Positions 39,703 through 48,815 of a stretch of DNA of 64,000 nt are shown here, piece by piece (positions within the stretch are counted from its first letter, which is position 1; the number at the start of each line of letters is the position of its first letter). Both the position numbers and the translations under genes were made by a program. The notes beneath the pieces are model-generated. The model searched no databases and had not been told where the DNA came from. It saw nothing but the letters and a program-made list of their open reading frames with translations. The stretch is from Rhodococcus sp. 1163 (GTDB lineage Bacteria; Actinomycetota; Actinomycetes; Mycobacteriales; Mycobacteriaceae): the NCBI RefSeq assembly GCF_002091985.1, contig NZ_MKKX01000016.1, forward strand, positions 104,986 to 168,985. Reading direction: 5' to 3'.

Positions 39703-40665
39703 CTAGCTCGAGCCGAGGAGCCGGCCAAGTTCGTCGAGCCACGGCATCGCGACGAAAATTGTCGGCAGAACCAAAATGATCGCGGCGGCGAGGTACGCGG
39801 CGATACTGATGCGGATGTCGGTGCGAGCACCACCGAGACGCCGCACCCTGATCAGGGTGCTAGGGCCGCCTGCCGCAAGTGCACCACGCGGAGCGGTCGA
39901 TCCGGCACACGTCACGAGTGCCCGAGCCAGCGGTGTTGGCCCGGTGACTTTGACGGCGGAGTCGTCGGCCAACAGTTCGACGAGCAGCTGCACGCTACCG
40001 AGTGCGGATCGACTTCGGACTATGCGTGGAAAAGCCTCGTTGACTGCTGTGAACGCCTCGAGGACGAGATCGTGACGAGAACGTAGATGTGACCGTTCGT
40101 GACTGAGGATTGCCGTGATCTCGGACCTGTTGAGGTTGGTCAACACACCCTCGCTGAGCACCACGCGTTGACGAAGGCCTGGGAGGCAATAGGCGATCGG
40201 TTCCACGGCGTCGAGAACACGTATATCCGCGTTACGCACGCCTGGGAACGGACGTCCGGAGTCACTGCTGCGATCGAGCAGGTCGACCAAAACGCGATGT
40301 CGAGCCCGCCGACGCCGTGTTCGGACGAATACTTGAACGAAGGAGAACACCAGCTTGGCGCCGATGCTCAGGGTGATTGCCAGCACCACCACGTACAGGA
40401 TCCACAACGGCAAGCCAAGTGCTTCGATTTCATCTGTCGGAGCGGTGGTTGGACGGCCGTCCGGACCGGGGACCAACAGTAGGCCACCGATGGCCAACCC
40501 CGAGCTGAACGCCGAGAGCACCGCAGCGATGGCAATTGCTTGCCAGAGGACGAGAGCTGCACGCGGCGCGCGGTAGGGCCATGTTGCACGACTGAACACA
40601 GCAGGAACGGGACCTGCAAGAAGGAGTGCGAGTACCGCGAAGACCAGCGCAGTGGTGGAGTTCAT
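39703..40665 (-). CDS. M56-family (BlaR1/MecR1-like) membrane metalloprotease
   Basis: The protein has 320 residues from ATG 40665, which follows GAGGA. Helices occur at residues ~1-20, ~35-60, ~80-110 and near the C-terminus. The zinc protease motif HExxH is HERSH in EITAILSHERSHLRSRHDLVLEAF, and ELLADDSAVKVTG supplies the third-ligand region. There is no penicillin-binding sensor domain, so it resembles M. tuberculosis Rv1845c rather than staphylococcal BlaR1. It is expected to cleave, directly or not, the BlaI repressor encoded 25 bases upstream, releasing beta-lactam-responsive genes. Confidence 0.9.
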   Translation of the reverse strand: MNSTTALVFAVLALLLAGPVPAVFSRATWPYRAPRAALVLWQAIAIAAVLSAFSSGLAIGGLLLVPGPDGRPTTAPTDEIEALGLPLWILYVVVLAITLSIGAKLVFSFVQVFVRTRRRRARHRVLVDLLDRSSDSGRPFPGVRNADIRVLDAVEPIAYCLPGLRQRVVLSEGVLTNLNRSEITAILSHERSHLRSRHDLVLEAFTAVNEAFPRIVRSRSALGSVQLLVELLADDSAVKVTGPTPLARALVTCAGSTAPRGALAAGGPSTLIRVRRLGGARTDIRISIAAYLAAAIILVLPTIFVAMPWLDELGRLLGSS

Positions 40666-40690
40666 GGTCCTCACTAACCGATGGCAGGGG

Positions 40691-41107
40691 TCAATCGGAT
40701 TGCGGCGCTCCGACGTGTGATGTCGAATGTACATCCGATTGTGCCAGTTCCAGAGCCGCCAGCGCTTCTCGGAGAGCCGCTGCTTCGTCTGCCCCCACTT
40801 GGCCGACGAAGTGAACCAATGCTGCGGCTCGTCCACCGGACTTGGGTGCCTGCGCGAGAGCGTCCACCATAAGGCTCGCAACCAACTCATCGCGGCTGTG
40901 AAGTGGGGCATAGCGGTGCGCTCGGTCATCGCGCTGTTGAACTACCAGCTGCTTTTTGGCAAGCCGCTGGAGCACGGTCATCACCGTTGTGTACGCCAGT
41001 TCACGATGTGCGGCGAGCGCCTCGTGCACCTGTCGAACAGTCTGTGGTTCTGTGGAATCCCAGAGATGATCCATTACTGCACGCTCGAGTTCGCCTAGAC
41101 CTGCCAT
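40691..41107 (-). CDS. blaI: BlaI/MecI-family repressor
   Basis: The protein has 138 residues from ATG 41107; an upstream in-frame start at 41137 lies inside the operator region. The winged helix is LGELERAVMDHLWDSTEPQTVRQVHEAL, followed by AYTTVMTVLQRLAKKQLVVQQRDDRAHRYAP, which contains the conserved recognition helix and wing of BlaI proteins. The C-terminal helices dimerise. It is the Rv1846c counterpart, which controls beta-lactam and respiratory genes in M. tuberculosis. It probably represses its own operon through the dyad just upstream. Confidence 0.94.
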   Translation of the reverse strand: MAGLGELERAVMDHLWDSTEPQTVRQVHEALAAHRELAYTTVMTVLQRLAKKQLVVQQRDDRAHRYAPLHSRDELVASLMVDALAQAPKSGGRAAALVHFVGQVGADEAAALREALAALELAQSDVHSTSHVGAPQSD

Positions 41108-41117
41108 TCCACCAAGT

Positions 41118-41159
41118 CTACGGGTAGTCCGACGCAAATGCGTACTACTCCATGTAGTA
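41118..41159. promoter_or_regulatory. Candidate BlaI operators
   Basis: TACTAC-TCCAT-GTAGTA (41143-41159) is a perfect 6-bp dyad with a 5-base spacer. A shorter dyad, CTAC-GG-GTAG, lies at 41118-41127. Both sit in the 60 bases upstream of the blaI start, and both have the CTAC/GTAG half-sites characteristic of BlaI/MecI-type operators. Autoregulation is inferred. Confidence 0.6.
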
Positions 41160-41304
41160 ACTCTGTGATCTCAATTGCAGCGTGGTGGAACTTGTTGCGT
41201 GGCGAATTCATCGACAGTCCCAATTTCGTATCGCGACATGCCTATCCTGCAGTGATGTCAGAACTTCATCGAAGTCCAGTCTTCGACGTGCAGGAAGGGG
41301 TGGA

Positions 41305-42606
41305 GTGCACTCGATCGCGTCTCTTTCACTGATCAGCGGCACCACGCCGATCTTGGTGTCGATTCTCGGCCTCCTCGGCGCCCTGTGGTTACTGGTGTCG
41401 AGGCGACGGTGGTACCTCCTGCGCGCGGTACCGATCGTGATCGTGGTGGCCTCCGTGTTCGGATTCTCTCTTTATTACGTCGTGGAGAAGGTGTGGCGGC
41501 CATTTCCGGATCCGATCGAGGTCGAGATCTACGTATGGATCGCAGTCGGAACTGCCGCATTGCTGCTGGTGGTGCCCAGAACGATGGTGGCGTTGGGGTT
41601 GCTGGGTAGAGCAGTGTCGGTTCTCGCTGCGCTACTGGTCGTTCTCGTGGCATCCATGCAGGTAAACCTGGTGTTCTCGGCATATCCCACGGTCGGGACG
41701 GTGTTCGGGGTCGATTCGGCCGATCGAATCTCCCTCTCGGATCTACCCGGACCAGAACCCAGCGTGATCACCGGCGATCCACTGGACAAGTCCTGGAATC
41801 TTCCGGCCGACATGCCGCCCGCCGGCAAACTGACCTCGGTGTCCATTCCGGCAACTGCCTCGGAATTCAGCGCGCGAGATGCGCAGGTGTACCTGCCGCC
41901 GGCCTACTTCGTCGATCCGCGCCCACTCTTGCCGGTTCTTGTGCTCCTTGCCGGCCAACCGGGGGAGCCCGAGGATTGGCTGAACGGGGGCAAGCTGACC
42001 GAAACGATGGACGCATTTGCGCGCGACCACGACGGTCTTGCACCGGTGGTCGTGGTCGCGGACGCCACTGGCTCAGCGCTTGCCAATCCGCTCTGCGTGG
42101 ATTCGCCCCTGGGAAATGTAGCGACGTACCTGTCCAAGGACGTGCCTAGCTGGTTTACATCCGCGCTCCAAGTCGATCCGAACCCGCGCAGTTGGACGAT
42201 CGGGGGATTGTCGTACGGCGGGACGTGCTCACTGCAGATGGCCACAAATTTTCCTGATGTCTATCCGACATTTCTCGATCTGTCGGGTCAGCTCGAGCCG
42301 ACGCTCGGCGATCGAAACCGAACTGTGAACGACGTGTTCGGGGGGAACGACGCAGCATTCGTGGCAGTCAATCCGATGGATCTGATGAAGACGAGACGGT
42401 TTCCCGATTCTGGAGGCGCCTTCGTCGTCGGAGCTGACGACAACGACTACAAGCCAGGACAGAAGGCGGTGTACGAGGCCGCTCAGGCAGCAGGGATGGA
42501 CGTCCGTTACGCCGAGGTGCCGGGCGGTCACAGTTTCGCCGTCTGGTCCGAAGGTCTGAAAGAGCAATTACCGTGGCTGATGCAGAGAGTGGGACTGATC
42601 TCGTGA
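41305..42606 (+). CDS. Membrane-anchored alpha/beta-hydrolase (esterase), partner of the aminoacyl-lipid synthase
   Basis: The protein has about 433 residues from GTG 41305, which follows AAGGGG. Three to four helices fill residues ~5-135, and the remainder is an exported esterase domain of the antigen-85/esterase-D type. The nucleophile is in TIGGLSYGGTCSLQ, the acid probably in FVVGADDNDY, and the histidine in VPGGHSFAVW. The stop overlaps the next start (GTGA). In Corynebacterium and some other bacteria, comparable esterases encoded beside aminoacyl-phosphatidylglycerol synthases act on alanylated lipids. That role is inferred here from the pairing. Confidence 0.88.
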   Translation: MHSIASLSLISGTTPILVSILGLLGALWLLVSRRRWYLLRAVPIVIVVASVFGFSLYYVVEKVWRPFPDPIEVEIYVWIAVGTAALLLVVPRTMVALGLLGRAVSVLAALLVVLVASMQVNLVFSAYPTVGTVFGVDSADRISLSDLPGPEPSVITGDPLDKSWNLPADMPPAGKLTSVSIPATASEFSARDAQVYLPPAYFVDPRPLLPVLVLLAGQPGEPEDWLNGGKLTETMDAFARDHDGLAPVVVVADATGSALANPLCVDSPLGNVATYLSKDVPSWFTSALQVDPNPRSWTIGGLSYGGTCSLQMATNFPDVYPTFLDLSGQLEPTLGDRNRTVNDVFGGNDAAFVAVNPMDLMKTRRFPDSGGAFVVGADDNDYKPGQKAVYEAAQAAGMDVRYAEVPGGHSFAVWSEGLKEQLPWLMQRVGLIS

Positions 42607-45245
42607 GCAAAATTTCCGAAGACAACCAACAGGTCCCGTCGGCAGATGCATCAGCGCCGGACACGACTCCCTCGACCCCGTCTTGGTTCGATCGACGAAG
42701 ACTTCGTGCAGCGACGGCGTGGCACAAAGCGGTACGACAACTCGTACGACTGCGGTCTCTGATCGTATTCGGTGCCAAGGGAGCGCCCGTCAGCTTCGGA
42801 TTGCTGACCGCCGTCTTGATATTCGGCATTCTCGGCGCGAGCCTCGGGCGCAACACGATTCATCGTGACTTCGCCGTCGGGATCATGCCGTTCGAGGAGT
42901 TCCGGGTATGGACAGCGTTGACTTCCGGGCTTGTCGCGCCCGGTGTCCTTGGGTACGTAGTGGCGATCGTTGCGATCCTGGTGGCCGCCGCTCCGATCGA
43001 ACGAAGGATAGGTTCGGTCAAGTTTGCAATAGCTGCATTGCTCACTCAGGTACTGGGTGTATTGCTAGGCCTCGGAGTCGCAGCCTTGGCCAAGATGTTC
43101 GACGCGGACTGGGGTTTTCGGCTGCATGTCGGAACCGCTATCGGGCCTACGACGTGGATCGTGGGTGTCGTCATGGTGGCAAGCGCTCGCATGGACACCT
43201 TGTGGCGACGGCGTATCCGTGTGGGATTGTTTGCGTTGTTGGTCACGCTGGCGCTGTTCAGTGGGCATTTGCAAGATGTCATTCGCCTCGCGTCCGCTGT
43301 GGTCGGATTGCTGCTCGGTCCAGTGATCGTGGGCAGGTCTGCGCGGGGCCCGCGGCTCGCTGGTACGCAGCGCGAAGGTCGTGTGCTCGTTGCGCTCATC
43401 GTGGCTGCAAGTGCGCTCGGTCCGGTCATCGCTGCCTTGAGTCCCGACGCCGTCGGCCCGTTCGCGGTGCTCCGCGACGTCGTGCGCGGGGTTCCTTATA
43501 CCGCTGCCGAGGTACGCGAAATCTGTGCTGATTCACCCACCGACCCGGAGTGTCGTACCGGACTTCTGGAGTTGCGGTTGGGTGGAGTGGGTCCGACGAT
43601 ACTCTCTCTCATGCCATCGATCTTCTTGCTGTTTTTGGCCGACGGACTGCGGCGAGGTCGTAAATTCGCTTGGACTGCAACAGTTTTCGCCCAGATCGTA
43701 CTGCTGGTTCTGTCAGTGGCCAACTTTGCGATCAGATTCGTGGAATCGGGAGACGACCAGTCCGTCTTCTACGGTCTCGAGTCGCCGACTGCGTACCGCA
43801 CAATTGTTCCGTTCCTCCTGCCGCTTGCGGTTCTCGTTCTTCTATTGTTGACGCGCAAGTTCTTCGATGTATCAGCGCCGAAGGGGACCTACCGCACTTG
43901 GGGCTTTGCCGTCGTCGGATCAGCAGTGGGACTGGCTGTTCTGTATGTTCTGGGCGGCCTCGTGGCGCGCGGGGGATTCGACAACGAACCTTCGATCCTC
44001 GGATTGCTCGCGGACTTCCCGCAGAGGTTGGTCCCACCGGTGTATCTCCAGTGGCTCGAGCCACGGTTCTTGCCCGAGAGCATTCCGACCACGTTGCTGT
44101 TCGAATGGACCGGAGTCGTGTTCTGGGCGGCACTGTGCGTACTTGTCCTCAATACCTTTCTCACCCCTGCATACGGCGTCGACACCGACGCCACCGAACG
44201 GGCCAAGGAATTGCTGACAACCAGCAGTGGCAGCGCGCTGTCGTGGATGACGACCTGGCGTGGCAACAAATACTGGTTCTCGCCCGATGCGCGGAGCTAT
44301 GTTGCGTATCGCGTCATTTCTGGCGTAGCCCTGACCACCGGCGATCCAGTAGGGCCACGAGAAAGACTGCGAGACAACGTCGTCGACTTCGCGGAGTTTG
44401 CGTCGAAGAACGGTTGGATTCCGTGTTTCTACTCGGTGACACCTCAGGTGCGGGAGATCACCGACAGTATCGGGTGGGGTGGCATTCAGGTGGGTGAGGA
44501 GACGATCCTCGACCTCGAGAATTTGGCATTCACCGGTAAACGATTCCAAGACGTTCGGACCGCCTTGAACCGAGCGAAGAAGGCGGGTGTGGTCGCGGAG
44601 TGGATCAGCTTCCCCGAAGCTCCGCTAGCCATCACCGACCAGATCACGGCGATCTCGGAGGAATGGGTCGCCGATAAAGGGATGCCCGAAATGGGCTTCA
44701 CCCTGGGAGGCCTGGAAGAAGTCGACGATCCACATGTCCGATGCCTGATCGCTGTGGACGAGCATCGGACCGTTCACGGAATCACCTCGTGGATGCCGGT
44801 ATACGAGAACGGCGAGATCGTCGGTTGGACTCTCGATTTCATGCGTCGCCGCGCCGAAGGCTTTCGACCGGCGATGGAATTCCTCATCGCATCGGCCGCT
44901 CTGCTTCTGGAGCAAGAGGGTGTGAGGTTCTTGAGCTTGTCCGGTGCACCCTTGGCCAAGATCGACGACGGCCGAGGCACGGAAACTTCGACGGATGCGT
45001 CCACCTTCTCGACTTTGCTCGATCGCTTGCTCGACGTACTGGGCAGGACCCTGGAACCCGTGTACGGATTCAGGTCCTTGCTCGCCTTCAAATCGAAATT
45101 CCAGCCCAGGTACGAGTCCATGCATATGACGTTCGCCGATCCAGCGGCATTGCCGAGCATCGGAAATGCAGTCGGGCGGGCGTATCTACCCGAAGTCTCG
45201 CTGGGGCAGGGCTATCGACTGGTTCGAACGATGATCGAGCGTTAG
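42603..45245 (+). CDS. MprF-like aminoacyl-lipid synthase (DUF2156) with rhomboid-like membrane domain
   Basis: The protein has about 880 residues from GTG 42603, overlapping the esterase stop. Residues ~45-230 hold about six helices of rhomboid-like pattern. A second set of helices follows to ~residue 530. The C-terminal ~320 residues are a DUF2156/MprF catalytic domain (GSALSWMTTWRGNKYWFSPDARSYVAYRVISGVALTTGDPVG, FMRRRAEGFRPAMEFLIASAALLLEQEGVRFLSLSGAPL). Such enzymes transfer an amino acid from aminoacyl-tRNA to phosphatidylglycerol or diacylglycerol and reduce cationic-peptide sensitivity. The amino acid is not predictable. The stop overlaps the convergent ABC gene by 4 bases. Confidence 0.9.
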   Translation: MSKISEDNQQVPSADASAPDTTPSTPSWFDRRRLRAATAWHKAVRQLVRLRSLIVFGAKGAPVSFGLLTAVLIFGILGASLGRNTIHRDFAVGIMPFEEFRVWTALTSGLVAPGVLGYVVAIVAILVAAAPIERRIGSVKFAIAALLTQVLGVLLGLGVAALAKMFDADWGFRLHVGTAIGPTTWIVGVVMVASARMDTLWRRRIRVGLFALLVTLALFSGHLQDVIRLASAVVGLLLGPVIVGRSARGPRLAGTQREGRVLVALIVAASALGPVIAALSPDAVGPFAVLRDVVRGVPYTAAEVREICADSPTDPECRTGLLELRLGGVGPTILSLMPSIFLLFLADGLRRGRKFAWTATVFAQIVLLVLSVANFAIRFVESGDDQSVFYGLESPTAYRTIVPFLLPLAVLVLLLLTRKFFDVSAPKGTYRTWGFAVVGSAVGLAVLYVLGGLVARGGFDNEPSILGLLADFPQRLVPPVYLQWLEPRFLPESIPTTLLFEWTGVVFWAALCVLVLNTFLTPAYGVDTDATERAKELLTTSSGSALSWMTTWRGNKYWFSPDARSYVAYRVISGVALTTGDPVGPRERLRDNVVDFAEFASKNGWIPCFYSVTPQVREITDSIGWGGIQVGEETILDLENLAFTGKRFQDVRTALNRAKKAGVVAEWISFPEAPLAITDQITAISEEWVADKGMPEMGFTLGGLEEVDDPHVRCLIAVDEHRTVHGITSWMPVYENGEIVGWTLDFMRRRAEGFRPAMEFLIASAALLLEQEGVRFLSLSGAPLAKIDDGRGTETSTDASTFSTLLDRLLDVLGRTLEPVYGFRSLLAFKSKFQPRYESMHMTFADPAALPSIGNAVGRAYLPEVSLGQGYRLVRTMIER

Positions 45246-46108
45246 CTCTCCGAGGAGAACGAGGCCGTGGCGACCGCTTCCCTCTGTGGGCCGCCTATGG
45301 CGCCGTAGACATGTCGAGTGCCGATAGGAACGATGAGAGGGCGGTCGGACACCGGGTCCTCGATCACTCTTGCTTCGAGGCCGAACACGTCGAGTAGAAG
45401 CTTCTCCGAGATCACGTCCTGGGGGCGACCTGCTTCGACAATTTTGCCTTGGGACATGACGATGATCTGGTCGCTGTACCGAACGGCCAAATTGAGGTCG
45501 TGCAGCACCATGATCACGGTGCGGCCCAGGTCTTCGTGGAGTCGGTCGATCAAGTCGAGAACCTCCAGCGAGTGCGCCAGGTCGAGATAGGTGGTCGGTT
45601 CGTCGAGCAGCAGAATATCCGTGCCCTGTGCGAGCGCCATGGAAATCCAAGCCCGCTGGCGCTGACCACCGGACAGTTCGTCGACCGGCCGATCGGCCAG
45701 ATCACCGACTCCGGTCAGCTCGAGGGCGTTCGCGACCTCGGACTCGTCGTCCGAGCTCCACTGTCGAATCCAGGACTGATGGGGGTGGCGACCTCGCGAG
45801 ACGAGGTCGGCGACAGTCAGGCCTTCCGGCGCAACGGGTGCCTGCGGCAACATCCCGAGGACCTGTGCGACGTCCTTCGTGCGCATCGTCGAGATCGCTT
45901 TTCCATCGAGAACAACCCTGCCCGACTTCGGTTTGAGCAACCGGCCGAGAGCGCGCAACAAAGTCGATTTGCCGCACCCGTTGGGTCCGATCACCGTGGT
46001 GATCACACCGGTGCGAACCTCGAGGTCGAGATTCTCTACGACGATGCGGTCTCCGTACCCGAGAGTGAGATCCTCCGCGACGAGACGTGGCAGATCGGTG
46101 GCGGTCAT
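45242..46108 (-). CDS. Iron-siderophore ABC transporter ATP-binding protein (FecE/FepC type)
   Basis: The protein has about 288 residues from ATG 46108; the longer open frame upstream is the shadow of the permease. Walker A is IGPNGCGKSTLL, the Q loop is LGMLPQAPVAP, the signature is VDELSGGQRQRAWISMALAQ, Walker B is DILLLDEPTTYLD and the switch histidine is MVLHDLN. This is the FecCDE-type ATPase for Fe3+-siderophore or haem import. Its ATG overlaps the stop of the upstream permease (ATGA), so the three genes form one coupled operon under a probable IdeR box. No periplasmic binding protein gene is adjacent. Confidence 0.95.
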   Translation of the reverse strand: MTATDLPRLVAEDLTLGYGDRIVVENLDLEVRTGVITTVIGPNGCGKSTLLRALGRLLKPKSGRVVLDGKAISTMRTKDVAQVLGMLPQAPVAPEGLTVADLVSRGRHPHQSWIRQWSSDDESEVANALELTGVGDLADRPVDELSGGQRQRAWISMALAQGTDILLLDEPTTYLDLAHSLEVLDLIDRLHEDLGRTVIMVLHDLNLAVRYSDQIIVMSQGKIVEAGRPQDVISEKLLLDVFGLEARVIEDPVSDRPLIVPIGTRHVYGAIGGPQREAVATASFSSES

Positions 46109-47208
46109 GCGGAGGCCTTTCGATTGCTGCGGACGAGAAGGTACAGAAGGAACGGTCCGCCGAGTGCGGAGGTCACGATGCCGACGGGGAACTCTACCGG
46201 CAGTATCGTTCGCGCGATGAGATCGCTGCCGACGACGAGTAGCCCGCCCAGGATCGCCGACGCAATGATCGGCGGCCCGGGTGTTCTCACTAGCCGCAGC
46301 GCGATCTGGGGGGCTGCCAACGCCACGAACCCGATGGGGCCGGCAGCGGCCGTTGCGATGGCCGCGAGCGCTACCGCAGCGAGAAGCAGTGCTGCCTGGC
46401 GCAATTGCAGTCGCACGCCGAGTGATCGAGCATTGTCGTCGCCGAGGCGGAGGGCGCCGAGGGTGAAAGTCGATACGACGGTCAGGCCGCCGACTATGAG
46501 CACCGCGCTCATGACCGGCCACACCGAGTCCCAGTCTGCACCGTTCAGTGAGCCGTTGAGCCACAGCTGAGCTCGCGACACGTCGTTTATGTCGGCACTG
46601 ATCAGAAGCCATCCGATCGACGCTGTCAACATGGCATTGATCGCGATTCCGACGAGGATCAGCCGAAATCCCTGGACGCCGCGCTTCCATGCGAGTGCAT
46701 AGATGACCGCCGCGGTGGCGATTCCTCCGATGAGCGCGGCGAGCGGCAACCCGAGGGTCGCGAGAACGCCGGCGAAGGTGCTACCGCCACCGAGGACGAT
46801 GAGTGCCACGGCTGCAGTACTGGCGCCGGCGGTGATGCCGAGGATGTCCGGACTCGCGAGTGAGTTTCGCGAAATGGATTGCGTCACGGCACCGGACATA
46901 CCGAGAGCCATTCCGACGAGCACCCCGGTGAGAGAGCGCGGCAATCGTAGGTCCATCACGATGAATCGCTCGATTCGTGTGCCGCCACCGAACAGAACGT
47001 CGATGACGTGCCCTATCGACAGAGGGAAGTCTCCGCGTCCAATGTTGAGGCACACCGTCAACAACAGTGCCGCCAACAGCACAATATTGATCAGCACCAT
47101 CAATGGCCGCCGTACCAACGAGAGACGACCGATCCGGAATCCAGGTCTGGACGGAACTGTCAGCTTCGTTTGCTCCGCCGACGGGGTCTTCGATTCCACT
47201 GTGGTCAC
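46105..47208 (-). CDS. FecCD-family siderophore ABC permease
   Basis: The protein has 367 residues from GTG 47208, overlapping the upstream gene stop by 4 bases; the longer open frame to 47850 is a shadow. Nine to ten helices follow the BtuC/FecCD pattern, with LRLPRSLTGVLVGMALGMSGAVTQSISRNSLASPDILGITAGAS near the start and AGPIGFVALAAPQIALRLV carrying the ATPase-coupling glycine region. It forms the membrane channel with the RDD-containing permease encoded upstream and uses the ATPase encoded downstream. Confidence 0.95.
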   Translation of the reverse strand: MTTVESKTPSAEQTKLTVPSRPGFRIGRLSLVRRPLMVLINIVLLAALLLTVCLNIGRGDFPLSIGHVIDVLFGGGTRIERFIVMDLRLPRSLTGVLVGMALGMSGAVTQSISRNSLASPDILGITAGASTAAVALIVLGGGSTFAGVLATLGLPLAALIGGIATAAVIYALAWKRGVQGFRLILVGIAINAMLTASIGWLLISADINDVSRAQLWLNGSLNGADWDSVWPVMSAVLIVGGLTVVSTFTLGALRLGDDNARSLGVRLQLRQAALLLAAVALAAIATAAAGPIGFVALAAPQIALRLVRTPGPPIIASAILGGLLVVGSDLIARTILPVEFPVGIVTSALGGPFLLYLLVRSNRKASA

Positions 47209-48680
47209 AGGCTCGCCAACTTTCGTCGACGGACCAGAGCAATGAAGAATGGTGCCCCGAACAGCGCGAGGACGATGCCAACCTGTAGTTCGCCGGGGCG
47301 CACAACGACGCGTCCGATGACATCTGCCATCAGAAGCATCACGCCGCCCATCAAACCTGCGTAGGGGACCAGCCATCGATAGTCCGGTCCGGTGACGACG
47401 CGGGCGACGTGCGGAACCACCAGTCCGATGAACGCGATCGGTCCACACGCTGCCGTCGCTGCACCCGTCAGCAGCGTAATGGCGATGATGCCGACAGTTC
47501 TGCTGAGTGCGATGTTGACACCCAACGACCGTGCGACGTCCTCGCCGAGGCTCATGACGTTGAGGCCAGGAGTACTGGCGAGAGCGATGATCACGCCGAG
47601 CACCAGGAACGGCAGAACCTGCCAGAGGACGTCGAGCCCACGGCCGGCAACCGAGCCTACCGACCAGAACCGGTAACCGTCCAAGGTGGTTTGGTCTATC
47701 AGCACCACTGCATTGGTCATGGCGGCCAGGAAGAACGCGACAGCGGCACCCGCGAGCGCAAGGTTGAGCGGACTCGCCTTCCCGGTCCCGATCGAGGACA
47801 GCCCGAATACGACGATGCTCGCCAATGCCGAACCGGCGAAGGCGAACCAAAGATACTGGCTGGGGGAGTTGAATCCGAAGAGATATATGGCGAGCACGAC
47901 GAAGAAGGCCGCGCCGGCATTCAGACCCAGCAGTCCGGCGTCGGCCAAGGGGTTTCTCGTGTGGCCTTGAATCAAGGCTCCTGCGATCCCGAGTGCGATT
48001 CCGACGACAAGTGCCAGGAGGGTGCGCGGGACGCGAAGGGTACGAACGATGATGTCGGTATCGGTGCCGGTCGAATGCACCAATGCGTTGCCGATCTCCT
48101 CGAATGTCAGCGGCCTCGCGCCGATGGCGATGCTCGCGAGAATCGCGGCTACCAACGCGACGGTCAGAACGAGAAGTCCGAAGAGCCTTCGTCTACGGAT
48201 GGTCTGCACCGAGTTCTCGCGGGGGACGGGTTCGAACTGTTCGGCGTATGCGGTCTTGTCGCGCACCACCTCGGTGCTCGAGCGGCCGAGAGCGAACTGC
48301 CTACGGAGTCCTCGACGGACACCGATCGGTCCTCCGGTTGTGGAGTCACGGACTACGAGTCCAGTCCATCGCCTGCCAGTGCTCTGACCGTCGTGCCCAG
48401 TGCGAAAACCCTGATTCCACAGCAGCAGCCCGACTGCAACGACCACCGAGATGGCGCCGAAGACGAGTCTGTCCGCCTCTCCACCGCCATTGTCGTCGCG
48501 GAGAGAATCGACGATCGACCACCCGATCCCCAGAGGTAGCAGCACAATCGCAAGGTCGACGAACGCTGCGACGACGCGGAGATACCACGGGGCAGGTCCG
48601 CGTGGTATCTGCTCTCTCGAAAAGTTCACGTCCGAAGGCGGACGCGGACTTTTCGATCCGAGTGATGGGGCCGTCGTCAC
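47205..48680 (-). CDS. RDD domain fused to a FecCD-family siderophore permease
   Basis: The protein has 491 residues from GTG 48680 (AGGAG 11 bases upstream). Residues ~28-130 form an RDD domain: PWYLRVVAAFVDLAIVLLPLGIGW with the Arg-Asp positions, then GQSTGRRWTGLVVRDSTTGGPIGVRRGLRRQF. From ~residue 160 a full FecCD permease follows, with LRVPRTLLALVVGIALGIAGALIQGHTRNPLADAGLLGLNAGA and CGPIAFIGLVVPHVARVVTGPDYRW. RDD domains are membrane modules of uncertain function. The fusion is unusual for a siderophore permease. The promoter region carries a partial IdeR-like box. Confidence 0.92.
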   Translation of the reverse strand: MTTAPSLGSKSPRPPSDVNFSREQIPRGPAPWYLRVVAAFVDLAIVLLPLGIGWSIVDSLRDDNGGGEADRLVFGAISVVVAVGLLLWNQGFRTGHDGQSTGRRWTGLVVRDSTTGGPIGVRRGLRRQFALGRSSTEVVRDKTAYAEQFEPVPRENSVQTIRRRRLFGLLVLTVALVAAILASIAIGARPLTFEEIGNALVHSTGTDTDIIVRTLRVPRTLLALVVGIALGIAGALIQGHTRNPLADAGLLGLNAGAAFFVVLAIYLFGFNSPSQYLWFAFAGSALASIVVFGLSSIGTGKASPLNLALAGAAVAFFLAAMTNAVVLIDQTTLDGYRFWSVGSVAGRGLDVLWQVLPFLVLGVIIALASTPGLNVMSLGEDVARSLGVNIALSRTVGIIAITLLTGAATAACGPIAFIGLVVPHVARVVTGPDYRWLVPYAGLMGGVMLLMADVIGRVVVRPGELQVGIVLALFGAPFFIALVRRRKLASL

Positions 48681-48719
48681 AGTAGTTGTGACTCCTCACT
48701 TTGTTGAAGGTTCTGCCGC

Positions 48720-48738
48720 TTAGGTTACGGAACCCTTT
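48720..48738. promoter_or_regulatory. Partial IdeR/DtxR-like box upstream of the RDD-permease operon
   Basis: TTAGGTTACGGAACCCTTT matches the IdeR consensus (TTAGGTTAGSCTAACCTAA) at about 13 of 19 positions, with the left half perfect. It lies about 40 bases upstream of the permease start. It may be a weaker second site beside the strong box at 48816. Confidence 0.4.
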
Positions 48739-48815
48739 GTCCTTACCTACGTCCGGGAAGGCTAGCCAATCCGTACAAGCACACAAAAACCGAAGCCGCG
48801 GTGTCGACTCGGTAC

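Noticed and set aside
46109..46690. N-terminal extension of the ABC ATPase
   Set aside because: The extension is an Arg-rich shadow of the overlapping permease; ATG 46108 has the normal family start and a 4-base overlap.
47409..48539. 376-codon plus-strand frame opposite the RDD-FecCD permease
   Set aside because: Its composition is very rich in Arg, Asp, Glu and Gln with no domain, while the opposite strand encodes a clear permease.
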